DNA of 64,000 nucleotides. It comes from Membranipora membranacea. Lineage: Eukaryota > Bryozoa > Gymnolaemata > Cheilostomatida > Membraniporidae. The position numbers and the translations under genes were made by a program. Positions 25,233 to 36,341 of the stretch are shown here, piece by piece (positions within the stretch are counted from its first letter, which is position 1; every line of letters starts with the position of its first letter). Below the pieces are notes generated by a model. That model searched no databases and was not told where the DNA came from. It was given only the letters and a program-made list of their open reading frames with translations. Location of the stretch: positions 26,162,001 through 26,226,000 of the forward strand of contig OU612065.1 in the NCBI GenBank assembly GCA_914767715.1, written 5' to 3'.

Positions 25233-25868
25233 GCTACTACTTGTTGCCAATTTCTTTCTCAAAAATATGAAGCTATTGATATTTTTCTTATACTGAATCT
25301 TCCAGTTTTTGTTATGGAGGAAAAGCCTGTTCATATCATGACCCGTTTGATGACTATTATTATCCCCAGTGAGCTCTATTTGTTGTTATTTGTACCCATA
25401 GACAAAACACACATGTAAATGTCTATGTTTGTACCTTTGTTGTTACCGGGAATGTCTATCATATCCCATCATGCATCAGCTGTTTCTTCTTTTGCCAAAT
25501 CCTAGTCTCTTTACTATGAAGATGTTTGATATTTATTTTTGGTCATTATTTTTGCTGTTGCTTCATGGTCATTTTTTTATAATATCACATTATTATTCAT
25601 TTTCTATAAGAAACAGATCTATTTTGTACATCTTGTATATATACTACGGTCTTCTCCAAATCAATATAAATCTGAAATATTTGCTCCAAAAAAATGTTGG
25701 CATAAAAACAAAGACAAACATAGAACTTTCAAACAGAGTTAAATTATGAAATCTAGATAAATAATAAGAAAATATTATAAATTACTGCTGGAATAGATCA
25801 TAAAAAAGACGGTTGTTTTTGGCTTGTACATGGGAACAGAAAGACAATACAGGGGTCAAAGATGTCAG
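25233..25868. other. Convergent intergenic gap between DOCK and CLIP4 stop codons
   Basis: About 640 bp holds both 3' UTRs. An AATAAA on the minus strand lies at about 25536-25541, possibly the CLIP4 polyadenylation signal; for DOCK only variants such as AATATA were noticed. The two 3' ends may overlap, which could give antisense pairing; this is inference. Confidence 0.4.
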
Positions 25869-27285
25869 TTAGCTTTTGTACACATCATGGTCAGATTTAG
25901 AATTGGATTCGAAGTCTAAGCCATCTGATGTCTCTAGTTTTGAGGTGTTCAGAAGTTGGTACTGTTCACCAAGCAGCTTGGCTCCATTGATGCCCTTTAC
26001 AGACACACGACTGGGCTTCACCATCACACCATGATTTGGCTTGCAGGTAAAATACCTCTGACCTTGTACAGATCCGTCATTTTTACCTGCTGAGGACTTC
26101 AATTCTAATCCAAGCCAACATCCATCAGAGAACTCTACGGCTCCAATGTACCTGACTACAGCTAAAACAACAATATAAAGCATTATTACTGGTGAGGGCT
26201 ATTGTTGATTAGCCAACTTCTTTCTTGAAATTAACCAATATTTTCATAATGATTGAGTATGTTTCCCTTTTTGCTCGATTGCTGACATTGACAGACATTC
26301 TTATTAAGTGAAAGTTATGCCAATTAAGTATTGAAAAACACACACACACACATATATATGATCCCTATAGACAGTTTTCTGAGCTCCGATTTATGTTTCA
26401 ATCCGGAGTTGTCCTCTCTCCAGTTTGGTACTTTTAACCCACACCGCATAGGAAAAACGTGCTGAAAAGAGGGTTATCTTGAAAACCGCTTATGTTAGGT
26501 TAAAAATGATTTTTGATTCAGAATCTGCACCATTGAAAACTGATAGGAACATAGTTTGGGAAATAATTTTGGTATTCGGATAGTCAATTATATCAATTTC
26601 TGCCAGTTTTGCGGACAAATTTCATGGAATTTTTCATAAATCTCGTCATTAAAATTAAGATTTATCAACATACAAAGCCTCAAATGAATTGGAAACCCTG
26701 TCTCCCAGGGTTTTCAATGGTGCAGATTCTGAATCAAAAATCATTTTTATTCTCACATAAGCGGTTACCAAGATAACCCTCTTTTCAGCACGTTTTCCCT
26801 ATGTGACGTGGGTTAAAAGTACCAAACTGGAGAGAGGACAACTCTGAATTGAGGCATAAATCAGAGCTCAGAAAACTGTCTATAGATTGCATCAACCCTG
26901 CTGCAAACTAGTCTCCTATAGAAAGCTGCTCCTCAGTTTCATGAAATATTTGGAGATCACACATGTCTGTCATTTGACCAAGAACATAACAACCAGGTTT
27001 ACCTACCTACCTCCTTTGACAAGGGGTAGTCCAATAATCTGATAAACAAATATAGTTGGGAAAAAAGTGCACACCTACCCATATCGTTATTGAAGAGGAC
27101 GGTCATTCCCTCCTCTAGCTTGTATTCCGAGGCTGTGGTCTGTTTTCTACCTGATCTTCTCATACCAGACAGTGAATTAGTCCTTGACCTAGATTTAGGC
27201 TTGCGAGGGGTAGATGTGCCAGATGCTCCATCATTAAAGGAGCTGTTCAAACTACCAATGCTACTGCTGGCACTTCGATGGCCCC
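25869..27285 (-). other. CAP-Gly domain 3 and C-terminus of CLIP4
   Basis: The exon 27285-27079 ends [12 protein letters not shown] and the last exon resumes with [29 protein letters not shown] and [19 protein letters not shown] basic Ser/Arg linker ([11 protein letters not shown]) precedes the domain, typical of microtubule-binding linkers. The stop is TAA at 25871-25869. Confidence 0.9.
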
Positions 27286-30200
27286 CTTAAAGAACAATGA
27301 AATTTAATTTAGTGTGGATTGAGCTATTGAAATAAAGAGCTACCAGGCGTTCACTGTCATGTAGATAAAGTTTCATCCAGTTTGCCGGCATTTGAGTTTG
27401 CCCCATTCTACTGATGGGCCACAGCAAAATGAGGGTGATCAGCAAGGGGACGCAATTCTGAATGCAGGCAAACTAGATCAAACTGTGTTTAACTGTGATG
27501 TGATGTTATACAGATACATGCATATAACTCATTTCATTCTTTAGATGGCGTTCAAAGTTTAACACACTCAATATTGCTATGAGCAGATTGATCACTGAAT
27601 ACTGAATACACTGAATACACTCTCAAAGTGTGGATCACTCATGTGTTTCTGTGATTGTTTGTAACATGGAAGACAAAGACAAAAAGCACTCGACAATAAT
27701 ATCAAATGTACCACTGATGGAAACTACAATAGTTTGTGCTTGGAAACTACTCAATAACTAAATACCTATAGCATTCAGTATACAGTATACTATTCCGTAC
27801 ATTTCAATGGAAGTGATACACTCTAGCCATAGAAAGGGGAGTGTGTTGGCTGGTAATGTTGTTCCAAATGTATACATCAGGAGAAATGACTATTGAAGGC
27901 TCGCTCTTACAATACAGTAGAAAAAGGAGTGGTCTGATAATACAGCATAGTATTTAAAAATTCAAAAAACTTTGTTACTACTCAAACCTGTGCCTTTTTC
28001 ACCAATTACCTTTGTCCGTTTTTGAACCTGTATTTGATCATCACATATTATCACAACATATCACAACAACAACAATGACAACATACGAGTATTTGATTGG
28101 ATTGGAAAAGGGGGTGTTTCCATTCCTAAGTCAACATGGCTTAACCTATTGAGTACGTGGTGTATCACTGACCCAGGTAGTTTTACCATGCATTGGGAGA
28201 ATAGCGGGATGTTGGTTGGCGGGATGTTAGTTGGCTCTGAACAGATTAGCTGTTGGGTGGCCAATCAGAACATATTGGCTAGGCATTCGGTCGTTCTAAT
28301 AGATGTTTACATATCTTACAATACAGTTGACAAGACTGTTAGTCGGAAACCTTTTAATTATAAGAGAATACAAAATTATCGGCTGAATCAAACACCATAA
28401 CAAGGAGAAAGCGACCCACCTGTCAGTTTCTTCACTCTCAGTGTCCACGATGTGTCCTGGTTAAGAGAATTTAGTGAATTCAATGAATCATTAGATCCTG
28501 CTCTGGTCAGTGGCGCTCTATTAAAATAAAAACAGTAAGGTCAAACCATAGAGTATTTAATAACTCTATGGGTCACTCATTAAAACATCATTCCTTTAGA
28601 TAAATATTTCAGCAAGATCATATAGAGGGGGTTTTGCTTAGCCTTAGATATGGCAAAGATCAAATTTGGTCCAATTTGCTTGAATTCAGAGATGATCCCC
28701 TCAAATCGCCAGCAGCTTGCCAGTGGAAAAAAGCGACCCAAAATTCAGACAAATTGGATCCATCTTGAGATAGGTATGGTATTGGTATTGACTTCATAAC
28801 AGTATGACAGCTACGATAAGCTGTCTCTCTAATACTGGCTTAACACGATATGACACATTACTTTTCTTTATTAGCCACATTCATAGGGTTTTTAAAAAGC
28901 TTACATCTCTTTTATCTGTAATTATCTCTTGATCATCTTACCTTCTCATTTTGCCAATAGTAACAAACACTCCTCTATTAGGTTTACACGCAAAGTATCG
29001 CTCATCCCCGATAGAGCCATCATTCTTACCAATAGGTCTATCAAGTTCTACACCATACCAAACACCTAAAATGAAGGAGAGTATAATGTTATAATATGTG
29101 CTATCTACCTACCTGTTTTCAAGAGTTGTGCTCTCCCTCTTGTTTACATAAAACTAATACAGTCCTAGCAAGTATGTAACTTATGAAGCAGCCAAAAGTA
29201 AAACATTAGAATTCCTTTTGCACAAAGATCTTAGACTTGCCAAGGGCAGTGGGTTCATACTGTAGTTTTAGAAAGTCTTATAAGGTGCAGTATTAGCCAA
29301 CAAATTTGAAGACGATATGGGATAAAATAAGTAGTTGAACATCGTTTGAAGCACAACACGTATTGCAGACTACCTGGTGCAAATTTGGTTTCACCAATGA
29401 ATCTGATTGTTCCTTTTTTAAACCCAGCAGCTACAACTCTATCCCCCATCTCATACTGATTATCATCACCCAGATCCGAACATATGGAGTTTGACCTGGA
29501 TATTCCTGAAAAATGATTGTAGAAATTAAACATCATGGTAGCCTCACCTGACCCTGGTAGCAGAAATTATGTGTCCCTGCTTGAAATACGAAAAGCTACA
29601 ACCATGATTTGAAAGATGCGGATGATAAAGCAGAACATAGAATCAACACATCTATGAACAAATTACATGCTTATGGCCCTTAAGACCCTCCCTCAAACTC
29701 TTCAGCAAAATCAGAATTGTCTTGTTTGATTGTACGAAAGTGATTATCCTTTGTCCTTTGTAAATTATTCTCTCCTACTCATTGAGAAGATAACTGATCA
29801 CAACTTGTAATCTGTGTGCAAAAATTTGATTTGTTTTGTTGGAGTGATATACATCAAGTCCTGCAAGCATTTTTTCTGACCCTTATTAGGTGTTGTCAAG
29901 CGGATTGGCTACTTATACATCGCTAGTTTCCTGTTTTGTCATTATGCCAGATACAATTGGTAAGGGATATACTCACTAGGCAACTCTTACCAAATGGGTG
30001 ATTTTAGTGTATATGGTATAAAAGTTTTTGGTGCACTGGTATATCCAGTTTCCCATAACCATCGATTCAATTTAGACCATGAGGAGCAAAAATATAAAAA
30101 CCAAAGCTGTAAGCTTTTGGCTAAATGCAAGACTCGATCCGTACAAAAAATGGGTCAAACTAAGCGCTACTCTAAAGGCGGGCAGAGTGAGTCTGCTGGG

Positions 30201-33200
30201 ACAAGCTCTAAAGGTATAAGTATAAGATAGGGTCAACCAATAGTAAAAGTAGAGCGGCGGCATCATTCTATAGATTAAGGTCAGCCATCAAAGTTATGGA
30301 CAATGTCCATTAATCAATCCCAAAAAGTGTCAAAGATTAGAAGCAGAACAGAAGTGTTCTTGAAGACTACCCAAAGACCAATGCATGTTATAGTCAGGCA
30401 GTTACTCACGATAAAGTTATGTCAGATTGTAATGGTAAAAAAATTCAATGCTCTACTTGGCATATACATCATAATGCAGAGAATGAGAGTTACCTTTCCT
30501 TATGCGAGGCACTCTTTCCACCATCAATAGTCAAGTAGAGCATTGAATTTGTTTACCATTCAAATCTGACATAAATAAATCATAAGTAACTGCCTGACTA
30601 AATCATGCTATTGGTAAATTGGTCAATTGGTAGTCTTTAACGTCAAAACCACAACCAACAGTATAATGATTGCTTTGTAGCGGACAGATTACAGAGATAT
30701 ACATACGCGGTTTGGCTACAGACATTCTGCTCATGACAGAACGCCTTCCTGGGATCGAGATAGAAGCATAACCAATAAAGTGCAATTTGAGAAAGCAGTG
30801 CAATATGGTAACACAAAAATCACGAAGATAGAAACAATTCCTAGAAGCTGAAATTGACTATGGCTATAAGGAATGGAGAGTATAGACAAAGGACTTAAAA
30901 TCTATAAAATTGAGCACTCTGAAGAGAATTTGCTAATATATGCAAAGGCTTGAACACATTTGAAAACTTAATCAACATGCATATACGAGAAATGAGCTAA
31001 ACTCCCTGATTCGAGTGACCGAATGCCAAAAGCATCATCTGTTGCCTGTCTTGATAAGCTCTGTTGTTGCGTTACCCCATACAACAAAGCTTGGCAAGAC
31101 AGGCTATTATCTACAGACTGTTGTAATGGGGAAGTAGGACACTGAGAGATTCAAACCTGTGTTGATTTTGGATGTAACATTTGAAAGATCCGGTTTCTTA
31201 TAGTCTATTTCTATGGCTGCCTTGGTCTGCTTTTGTCGAGGTTTTGCTCCTGGTTTTGATATTTTAGTGATTGGTGTGAACAGTCCTGCAACAATGTATA
31301 AAGCTACATGAACGATAGTCAATGTTTATGACACATTAGTCAAATAATAAAATATTGAGATAGTTTTTATCGCTGCAAATGACAATATCATTTGGTTGTT
31401 ACTTTTTCCCCTTGGTGTGCTTATACCAAAGGCTGTTCTAACCCAATCTTATCGGTTAAAAGCAGGAGACCTGAAAATCTCATATATCTTGAAATATCTC
31501 ACCTCTCAATGGAGGACATTTGAAGTACGTGATGCCATCAACACTACCATCATTCTTGCCTTCACCTTCAGAGAGCTCAACACCGGCCCATACTCCACCA
31601 GAAAACTCTACACGTCCACAGAACATAAGCCGTCCAAGCTTGTAGAACAAAAGACGTATGATTTTAGTACGAGGAAAGCTTTACATATCATACATCATAT
31701 ATTTAAATACCATATATTTTAAATATCATACATAACAAGTTGTTATTGTCTTTTGTTACAAGTTACTTAGATGGAAACTTCAGTAAAAATGTGTAATGAT
31801 GACATTATATCCATTTGAGACAGTCTTTGACAGACTTTGTGTTTTATACACCTAAACATTTTCTTTTCTTGAGAGCAGTCAAAGTGTTATCTGATAGCAA
31901 GAATGTAGATTGACTATGATAAACTTACCTTTTCATCATTGATACAAATCTGATCTCCTATTTTCACGCCCATCGCTAATAGAATAGCTTTACCGGCGAC
32001 ATCATCGTAGTTAGGTACAGATATATTAATCTTCTCTTCATAAGATTGGAGTAGCTTTCTCATTTTCCTCACAGAATGGGAGAAGGGAGAGTCATTCTCA
32101 TCTAGATCTTCTTCAGGTATTACCTCTGTTAAAGTAAACAGCTTAGCAATAAAATCTAACATGTTTCTCATAAACTTACCAATAAGATCTCACATAATTT
32201 TCAAACCAATGTGTTGGCTCTGATAAGCTGTGGATGGGAAAGAGAGCGGATGATGGGTCGCTCAAAGTACCTATTGTTATATAGTGAAAGCGAAACTAAA
32301 TTACTTCCACTTACACTATATATCAATAGAAACTTTCAGGAAATTACCATATGACCTGGCATTGGCTCTCTCCGTCCAACCAGTCAATCAGAGCCAACAC
32401 ATTGGCTTATGTTCTCATGAAAAGTTTTCAAATCAATTACAGGTTCATGCTAAGAGTACTAACATAATCGATAAAATTCAAACTCTTGATCGGTCACTGA
32501 TTGTACACTTAAACTGGCGTTCTAAATCTTGAGTTACCTTTTGCAAAGTTTGTCATGCACAATTTAGCTATTTGTGGTTGGGATTGGTATATGGCAAGGG
32601 GACTACTCCATAATCACCAAAAAAGAAAGTGACTAAATCGTTCCATTCTGTACACACTTATAGAACAAGAGATTCAAAAGTGTGAATACGGAACTATATG
32701 TCATGCTCACTTTCGTACCTATGGGTCTTTGATCATTGACGTTTGTGAATTCAACATCAGCTCCTTTTTCTAACAGCATTTTTGCAGAGTCATAGGATAA
32801 ATTCATACATGCTATGTGCAGGGCAGTACCTCCATCAAAATCATCTACCGTGTAGTTGATATCAAAACCTGAAAAAAAACGCATATGTTATTTGGAAATA
32901 AATGAGTGATCAAAATCAATATGTCACTGACCGTGTGATAGTTATTACAATGATAATTAAGTAGCAATTGTTACAAGTTAAGTGATGGTCAACAGGTTCA
33001 AGCAATTGAATGATAAGTGATTGTAGAATAAAGGTAGAAGAATCAATGATGAGAAATCCCCTTTACTGATGATCTGATCATTTATGATTTCACCAACCTA
33101 GGGTCATTTGGTGTGAAAGAAGAGTCTCGACAACTGCGGGCACATTGTAAAACGAAGCATAATGCACAGCCATCATTGATGTCCAAAGATCCCTCATATA

Positions 33201-33988
33201 GATATTCGCATCTCGTTCTAAGAGGTATTTGACACACTGGACAGCCATGTCACTAGTACCGACATTTTTAGAGCCACATCTGGCAGCCAAATGTAATAAT
33301 GTACAACCTGATACTGTATCATAGTCGTTAATTCCATATCCTAGCGTAAACAGCTGTAAAGGACAAAAAAGACATAAGTGAACATGAGGTATGAAAATGC
33401 ATAAATGTAGCACTGGTTTCCCTCAGATATAAATCTTTTTAAGGGCAGTGCAGAAGTGATGTGATTATTTGGTATATATTTTAATACAATTTGCATAGTG
33501 CACATACTCAGCAAGCATGTTCAGCACTTTGTTAGAATCAGATAAAAGAATCATGTCCATGTTCCTTTGTTGTTGCACCATCATGCATTGGAGGAAATAT
33601 TGATGTTTATTACTTTTTCGATGTAGAAGAGTAGGTTCTTCTGGGTAGTTGGAGCCCACTGTCTCATAATTGCTAAGATTTGAGGTATTGACGCTTTCTC
33701 TAGTTTCTCCTCACAGCTTTTACAAGATAGGCTGAAGTAAGCGTTGTTATCATTAATCATACATCTATCACAGTATGGTGGGTCAGACGGAGGATGGAGT
33801 GACGGTGTAGGTATTCGCAGAAGCGATGAGGTATCGGGAGTATCGGTAGAAAGGCGCTCAGTGCCAGCACTCTCTGGTTCCTTCACTTGACCAGAAGACT
33901 CAGACTCTGATGGACCATCGAGCTTGATATCAGCTAAGATATCAAGGCTGTCATCCATGATATTATTTATTGCAGTATCGTCTGCCAT
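25869..33988 (-). CDS. CLIP4: CLIP4-type CAP-Gly linker protein, complete (11 exons)
   Basis: CAP-Gly proteins of this type bind microtubules through GKNDG-containing grooves that recognise EEY/F tails. Exons in coding order: 33988-33614, 33353-33098, 32868-32719, 32125-31929, 31638-31503, 31285-31157, 29505-29374, 29065-28942, 28517-28420, 27285-27079, 26161-25869; every junction keeps frame. The 698-residue product is close to the 705 I recall for human CLIP4 and shares its order: acidic N-terminus, ankyrin block (about 126-260), CAP-Gly 1 (about 316-380), CAP-Gly 2 (about 432-495), Ser-rich linker, CAP-Gly 3 (about 588-660). The start ATG at 33988 has A at -3 and G at +4. The final segment [24 protein letters not shown] is nearly the human C-terminus. 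Which CLIP paralogue (3 or 4) in a pre-vertebrate animal is uncertain. Confidence 0.92.
26365..26885. repeat. Foldback element with ~176-bp inverted arms in CLIP4 intron
   Basis: The left arm 26365-26540 (starting CTATAGACAGTTTTCTGAGC) and right arm 26710-26885 are reverse complements along nearly their whole length with few mismatches, around a spacer of about 170 bp. It is non-coding. Its ends share the CTATAG palindrome. This is the structure of a foldback MITE or a recent inverted duplication. Confidence 0.85.
27373..27480. repeat. Palindromic MITE, family A, copy 2
   Basis: CATCCAGTTTGCCGGCATTT with GAGTTTGCCCC on the left mirrors GGGGACGCAATTCTGAATGC and AGGCAAACTAGATC on the right. 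It lies in the CLIP4 intron 27286-28419. Confidence 0.65.
28658..28772. repeat. Palindromic MITE, family A, copy 3
   Basis: GATCAAATTTGGTCCAATTT with GCTTGAATTCAGA on the left is answered by AATTCAGACAAATTGGATCC on the right. It lies in the CLIP4 intron 28518-28941. This is the most complete left end of the family. Confidence 0.65.
28942..29505 (-). other. CAP-Gly domain 2 of CLIP4
   Basis: Exons 7-8 encode [20 protein letters not shown], then [24 protein letters not shown] and [13 protein letters not shown]. All hallmark residues are intact. Confidence 0.9.
30362..30638. repeat. Foldback element with ~100-bp inverted arms in CLIP4 intron
   Basis: The left arm about 30362-30459 and right arm about 30532-30638 pair as imperfect reverse complements. 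Matched words include GTCAGGCAGTTACT against AGTAACTGCCTGAC, and TTCAATGCTCTACTTG against CAAGTAGAGCATTGAA. The loop is about 72 bp. It is non-coding and unrelated in sequence to the foldback at 26365. Confidence 0.75.
31044..31104. repeat. 24-bp inverted repeat in CLIP4 intron
   Basis: GCCTGTCTTGATAAGCTCTG plus TTGT (31044-31067) pairs with ACAACAAAGCTTGGCAAGAC plus AGGC (31081-31104), with three mismatches and a 13-bp loop. It is probably the remnant of a small foldback element. Confidence 0.6.
31157..32125 (-). other. CAP-Gly domain 1 of CLIP4
   Basis: Exons 4-6 encode [12 protein letters not shown], then [19 protein letters not shown], then GKNDGSVDG and YFKCPP, and finish with [12 protein letters not shown]. 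The conserved GKNDG and the W of VWAGVEL are present, so tubulin-tail binding is plausible. The acceptor at 31638 (TACAAG) has a poor pyrimidine tract but is the only one giving phase 0 into the core. Confidence 0.85.
32719..33353 (-). other. Ankyrin-repeat block of CLIP4
   Basis: Two exons encode ankyrin-type repeats: [29 protein letters not shown] and [27 protein letters not shown]. They follow the RQWAP motif of exon 1 with the same spacing as human CLIP4 (37 residues from QW.P to TLLH), which fixes the first splice join. Confidence 0.88.
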
Positions 33989-36341
33989 GATCACTGGAAC
34001 ATACCGTTCAGCGTGAGTAGAACTTTAAAATGAACAATGTAGATAGTCTCTGAGAAAAAGTTCTAAATCTCGCAGTACTTGCACACTGTACGTAAACACA
34101 AGGCATTCACAAACAGTGGAAATATGCAAATGACAGTGTGATTCGAGAAGCTAGATGGACTGGTTATTTGGTGCAACCTCATGGAACTATATTAGGATTA
34201 AGTAGCTCAGTTGGGCAGTGAACTATCATAAGCACATTAGCAATAAAGGTACTGGGTCAATATCAGGGGCTCAATTGGCTTGTGAACCTGTATTTTGCCT
34301 ATCTATGTCCAGTCTCTAGGACATGTAGACATGCAAACCCCAGGCCAGGTGCACATGGTGGTCAAAAAGCCACTGTAGAAACTGTCATGACTACTTGGCA
34401 ATTGTAGCAACTATCATTACACTAAGTTGTGCTGTGCTGCTTTGTACAAACACCCAAGCATAGAGAAGTGATCCCAAAATGAAAAAAAAAACTAAATTTA
34501 ATACAATTAACTTGAAAGCAAAACAAAGTTAATCCTCCCCAAAATAAATGATTGTTTTCAATATTCATAAAAATAGCATATTAGAAATAGATCTCTTCCT
34601 GACTGATATGAAGTTTGTTTCCTTATTTCATGTAACCAGTATAAACTTATGGTGCTAGGACCTACGAGGATGATATTAAGTTTGAAGGGTTGAACTTTCT
34701 ATGTGAATAAATTGGTATAACCAAAGTGTTAACCCAGAAAAAAATTTGTAACCAACCAAGCTGCAATTGATGACATCAACTGTAATCGCTACATGACCCC
34801 TAACCTGACCTTAGTAATGATCCTGTGATAAATTACTGGATTATTGAAAAAAGCCCATCTTCTTATTATTTTCTTTTGGTGCACTCAGTCTAACTTTCTG
34901 AAGCAGAATAAACAGACAAATACAGAACATACAATTAAACTTTAGTAGTACATGTATAAGAAGTTTTTTTAGATTGGTTAAAGAAAAAGATAGAGTCATT
35001 GGTACTGATTTATACGAGTCAATATCATGCCTATTAACAGCACCAACCCTGTTACCTGGCAATATATCAATGAAAGTGAGCTATTTATATTAGAACTTCT
35101 GCCAGTGCTGCTTCCATTACTCAGTACAGAAAAAGTCCAGTTTTGTATGGGCAATTGCCAGTTTTGTGAAAAGATCATACCATAGTAGAGGGTTTTTTGG
35201 TGCAGCGTGCAGTGTGCTGAGACATATTTTAGCTACAGAGTCCAATTCAACACTCTGGTGTTGTGAGACGCATGTGTCAGGTGCTGTAGGGAAATGCCTT
35301 AAACTAAAGCACTCCTGCTGCCCCTGCAACACAAACAGCAATGCTTTATATAGGCCTTGATTGCTGTAAGACATGTCCCATACAGCACCTGCCACATGTC
35401 TTACAATACCTGTCGTCAGCAACGGCTTATAGCGCCCATTCAAATCAGGATATATTTTTGCAAGGCTACATATATTGAGTATTGAGGTATTGAGCTGCCC
35501 CTTATATATTTTTTTGTGTATGCCACTTCTCCCTGTCTCACACATATAACTGCAATCACCGCTTGATGCAATGCCCAGATCTAGCTGCCGTCAAAATGGT
35601 GCAAATCTTGATTGCTCCAGTTGAGCAAGTTAACTGACTCGACTTTCTGAATATTGAGTGTTGTTATCCACCCCTTCCCAAACGCATGGCCTTGATCAGA
35701 TGCTGATTGGATTTATCATGTCATGGCTGCTAGGCAATATACTATTGAGCATATTTTGCTCTGAACTATTATTCATACATTTCCATACAAAACAATTATT
35801 ATTATTGCACAAAGTTGATAATAATATGATAAAGAACAAAATAATGTCAGGTAACAAAAATGTTTTTATAATATGCAAAGGCCAGCTTCCAGGAAATACG
35901 GTATATAGCTTTTCAACCATTTCAAGATAAAATTACTTTCATAGAAAGAACAATATAGAAAAAGAATTGAAAGTACAGGAGCAGTGATCTCCCCTAGATA
36001 GAGAATTTCCATGCCCACTGAAGCGGGACAGAGATGGATGGGCAATATGGCATAGGAGAGATCACACTAACCTTAATTATTGATAACAGAAGTTCAAGAA
36101 TCATCATTGTAAGCATAATTGAGCAGGAAATATCTTGGAATAAATTGTAATATCGCAAATGTGACCCCTCCTCATAAAAAAAGCTTTAGCGATTGTGATG
36201 TGAAATAAAAATATGAAGCACAACTATCCAGTTTGTCACATAACCATTCAACACCAATATGAGGTTAACATTGAAAAGATGTTAAAATAGTGTGTAAAAT
36301 ATTAATATGAATGAAGGCAGGTGGGGACAACATAAATGAAC
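33989..36341. other. Intergenic region between NOS (3') and CLIP4 (5')
   Basis: About 2.35 kb separates the NOS stop from the CLIP4 start; both genes read leftwards, so it must hold the NOS 3' UTR and the CLIP4 promoter. No promoter motif is confidently seen. The one notable item is the minus-strand open frame 35117-35545. Confidence 0.5.
35117..35545 (-). CDS. Unidentified 142-codon open frame, possible small gene or exon pair
   Basis: An intact ORF opens with ATG (MCETGRSGIHKK) and ends KLDFFCTE-stop, with ordinary codon use and balanced composition. Internally, GTATTG after GACAG and a strong TTTGTGTTGCAG look like a donor and an acceptor, so it may instead be two exons; a GTAATG near the end could be a donor. 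No family is recognised. It sits alone between NOS and CLIP4 on the same strand. It may be a lineage-specific gene, a TE-derived piece or chance. Confidence 0.3.
   Translation of the reverse strand: MCETGRSGIHKKIYKGQLNTSILNICSLAKIYPDLNGRYKPLLTTGIVRHVAGAVWDMSYSNQGLYKALLFVLQGQQECFSLRHFPTAPDTCVSQHQSVELDSVAKICLSTLHAAPKNPLLWYDLFTKLAIAHTKLDFFCTE

Noticed and set aside
29994-30230. 78-codon + strand frame inside a CLIP4 intron.
   Set aside because: Basic, low-information sequence with no family resemblance or splice context.
33465-33613. Possible extra CLIP4 exon ([19 protein letters not shown]) with a GTATGT donor on the minus strand.
   Set aside because: Splicing exon 1 directly from 33614 to 33353 reproduces the exact 37-residue spacing of human CLIP4 between QW.P and TLLH, and the extra exon would need a ~45-bp intron and break phase.
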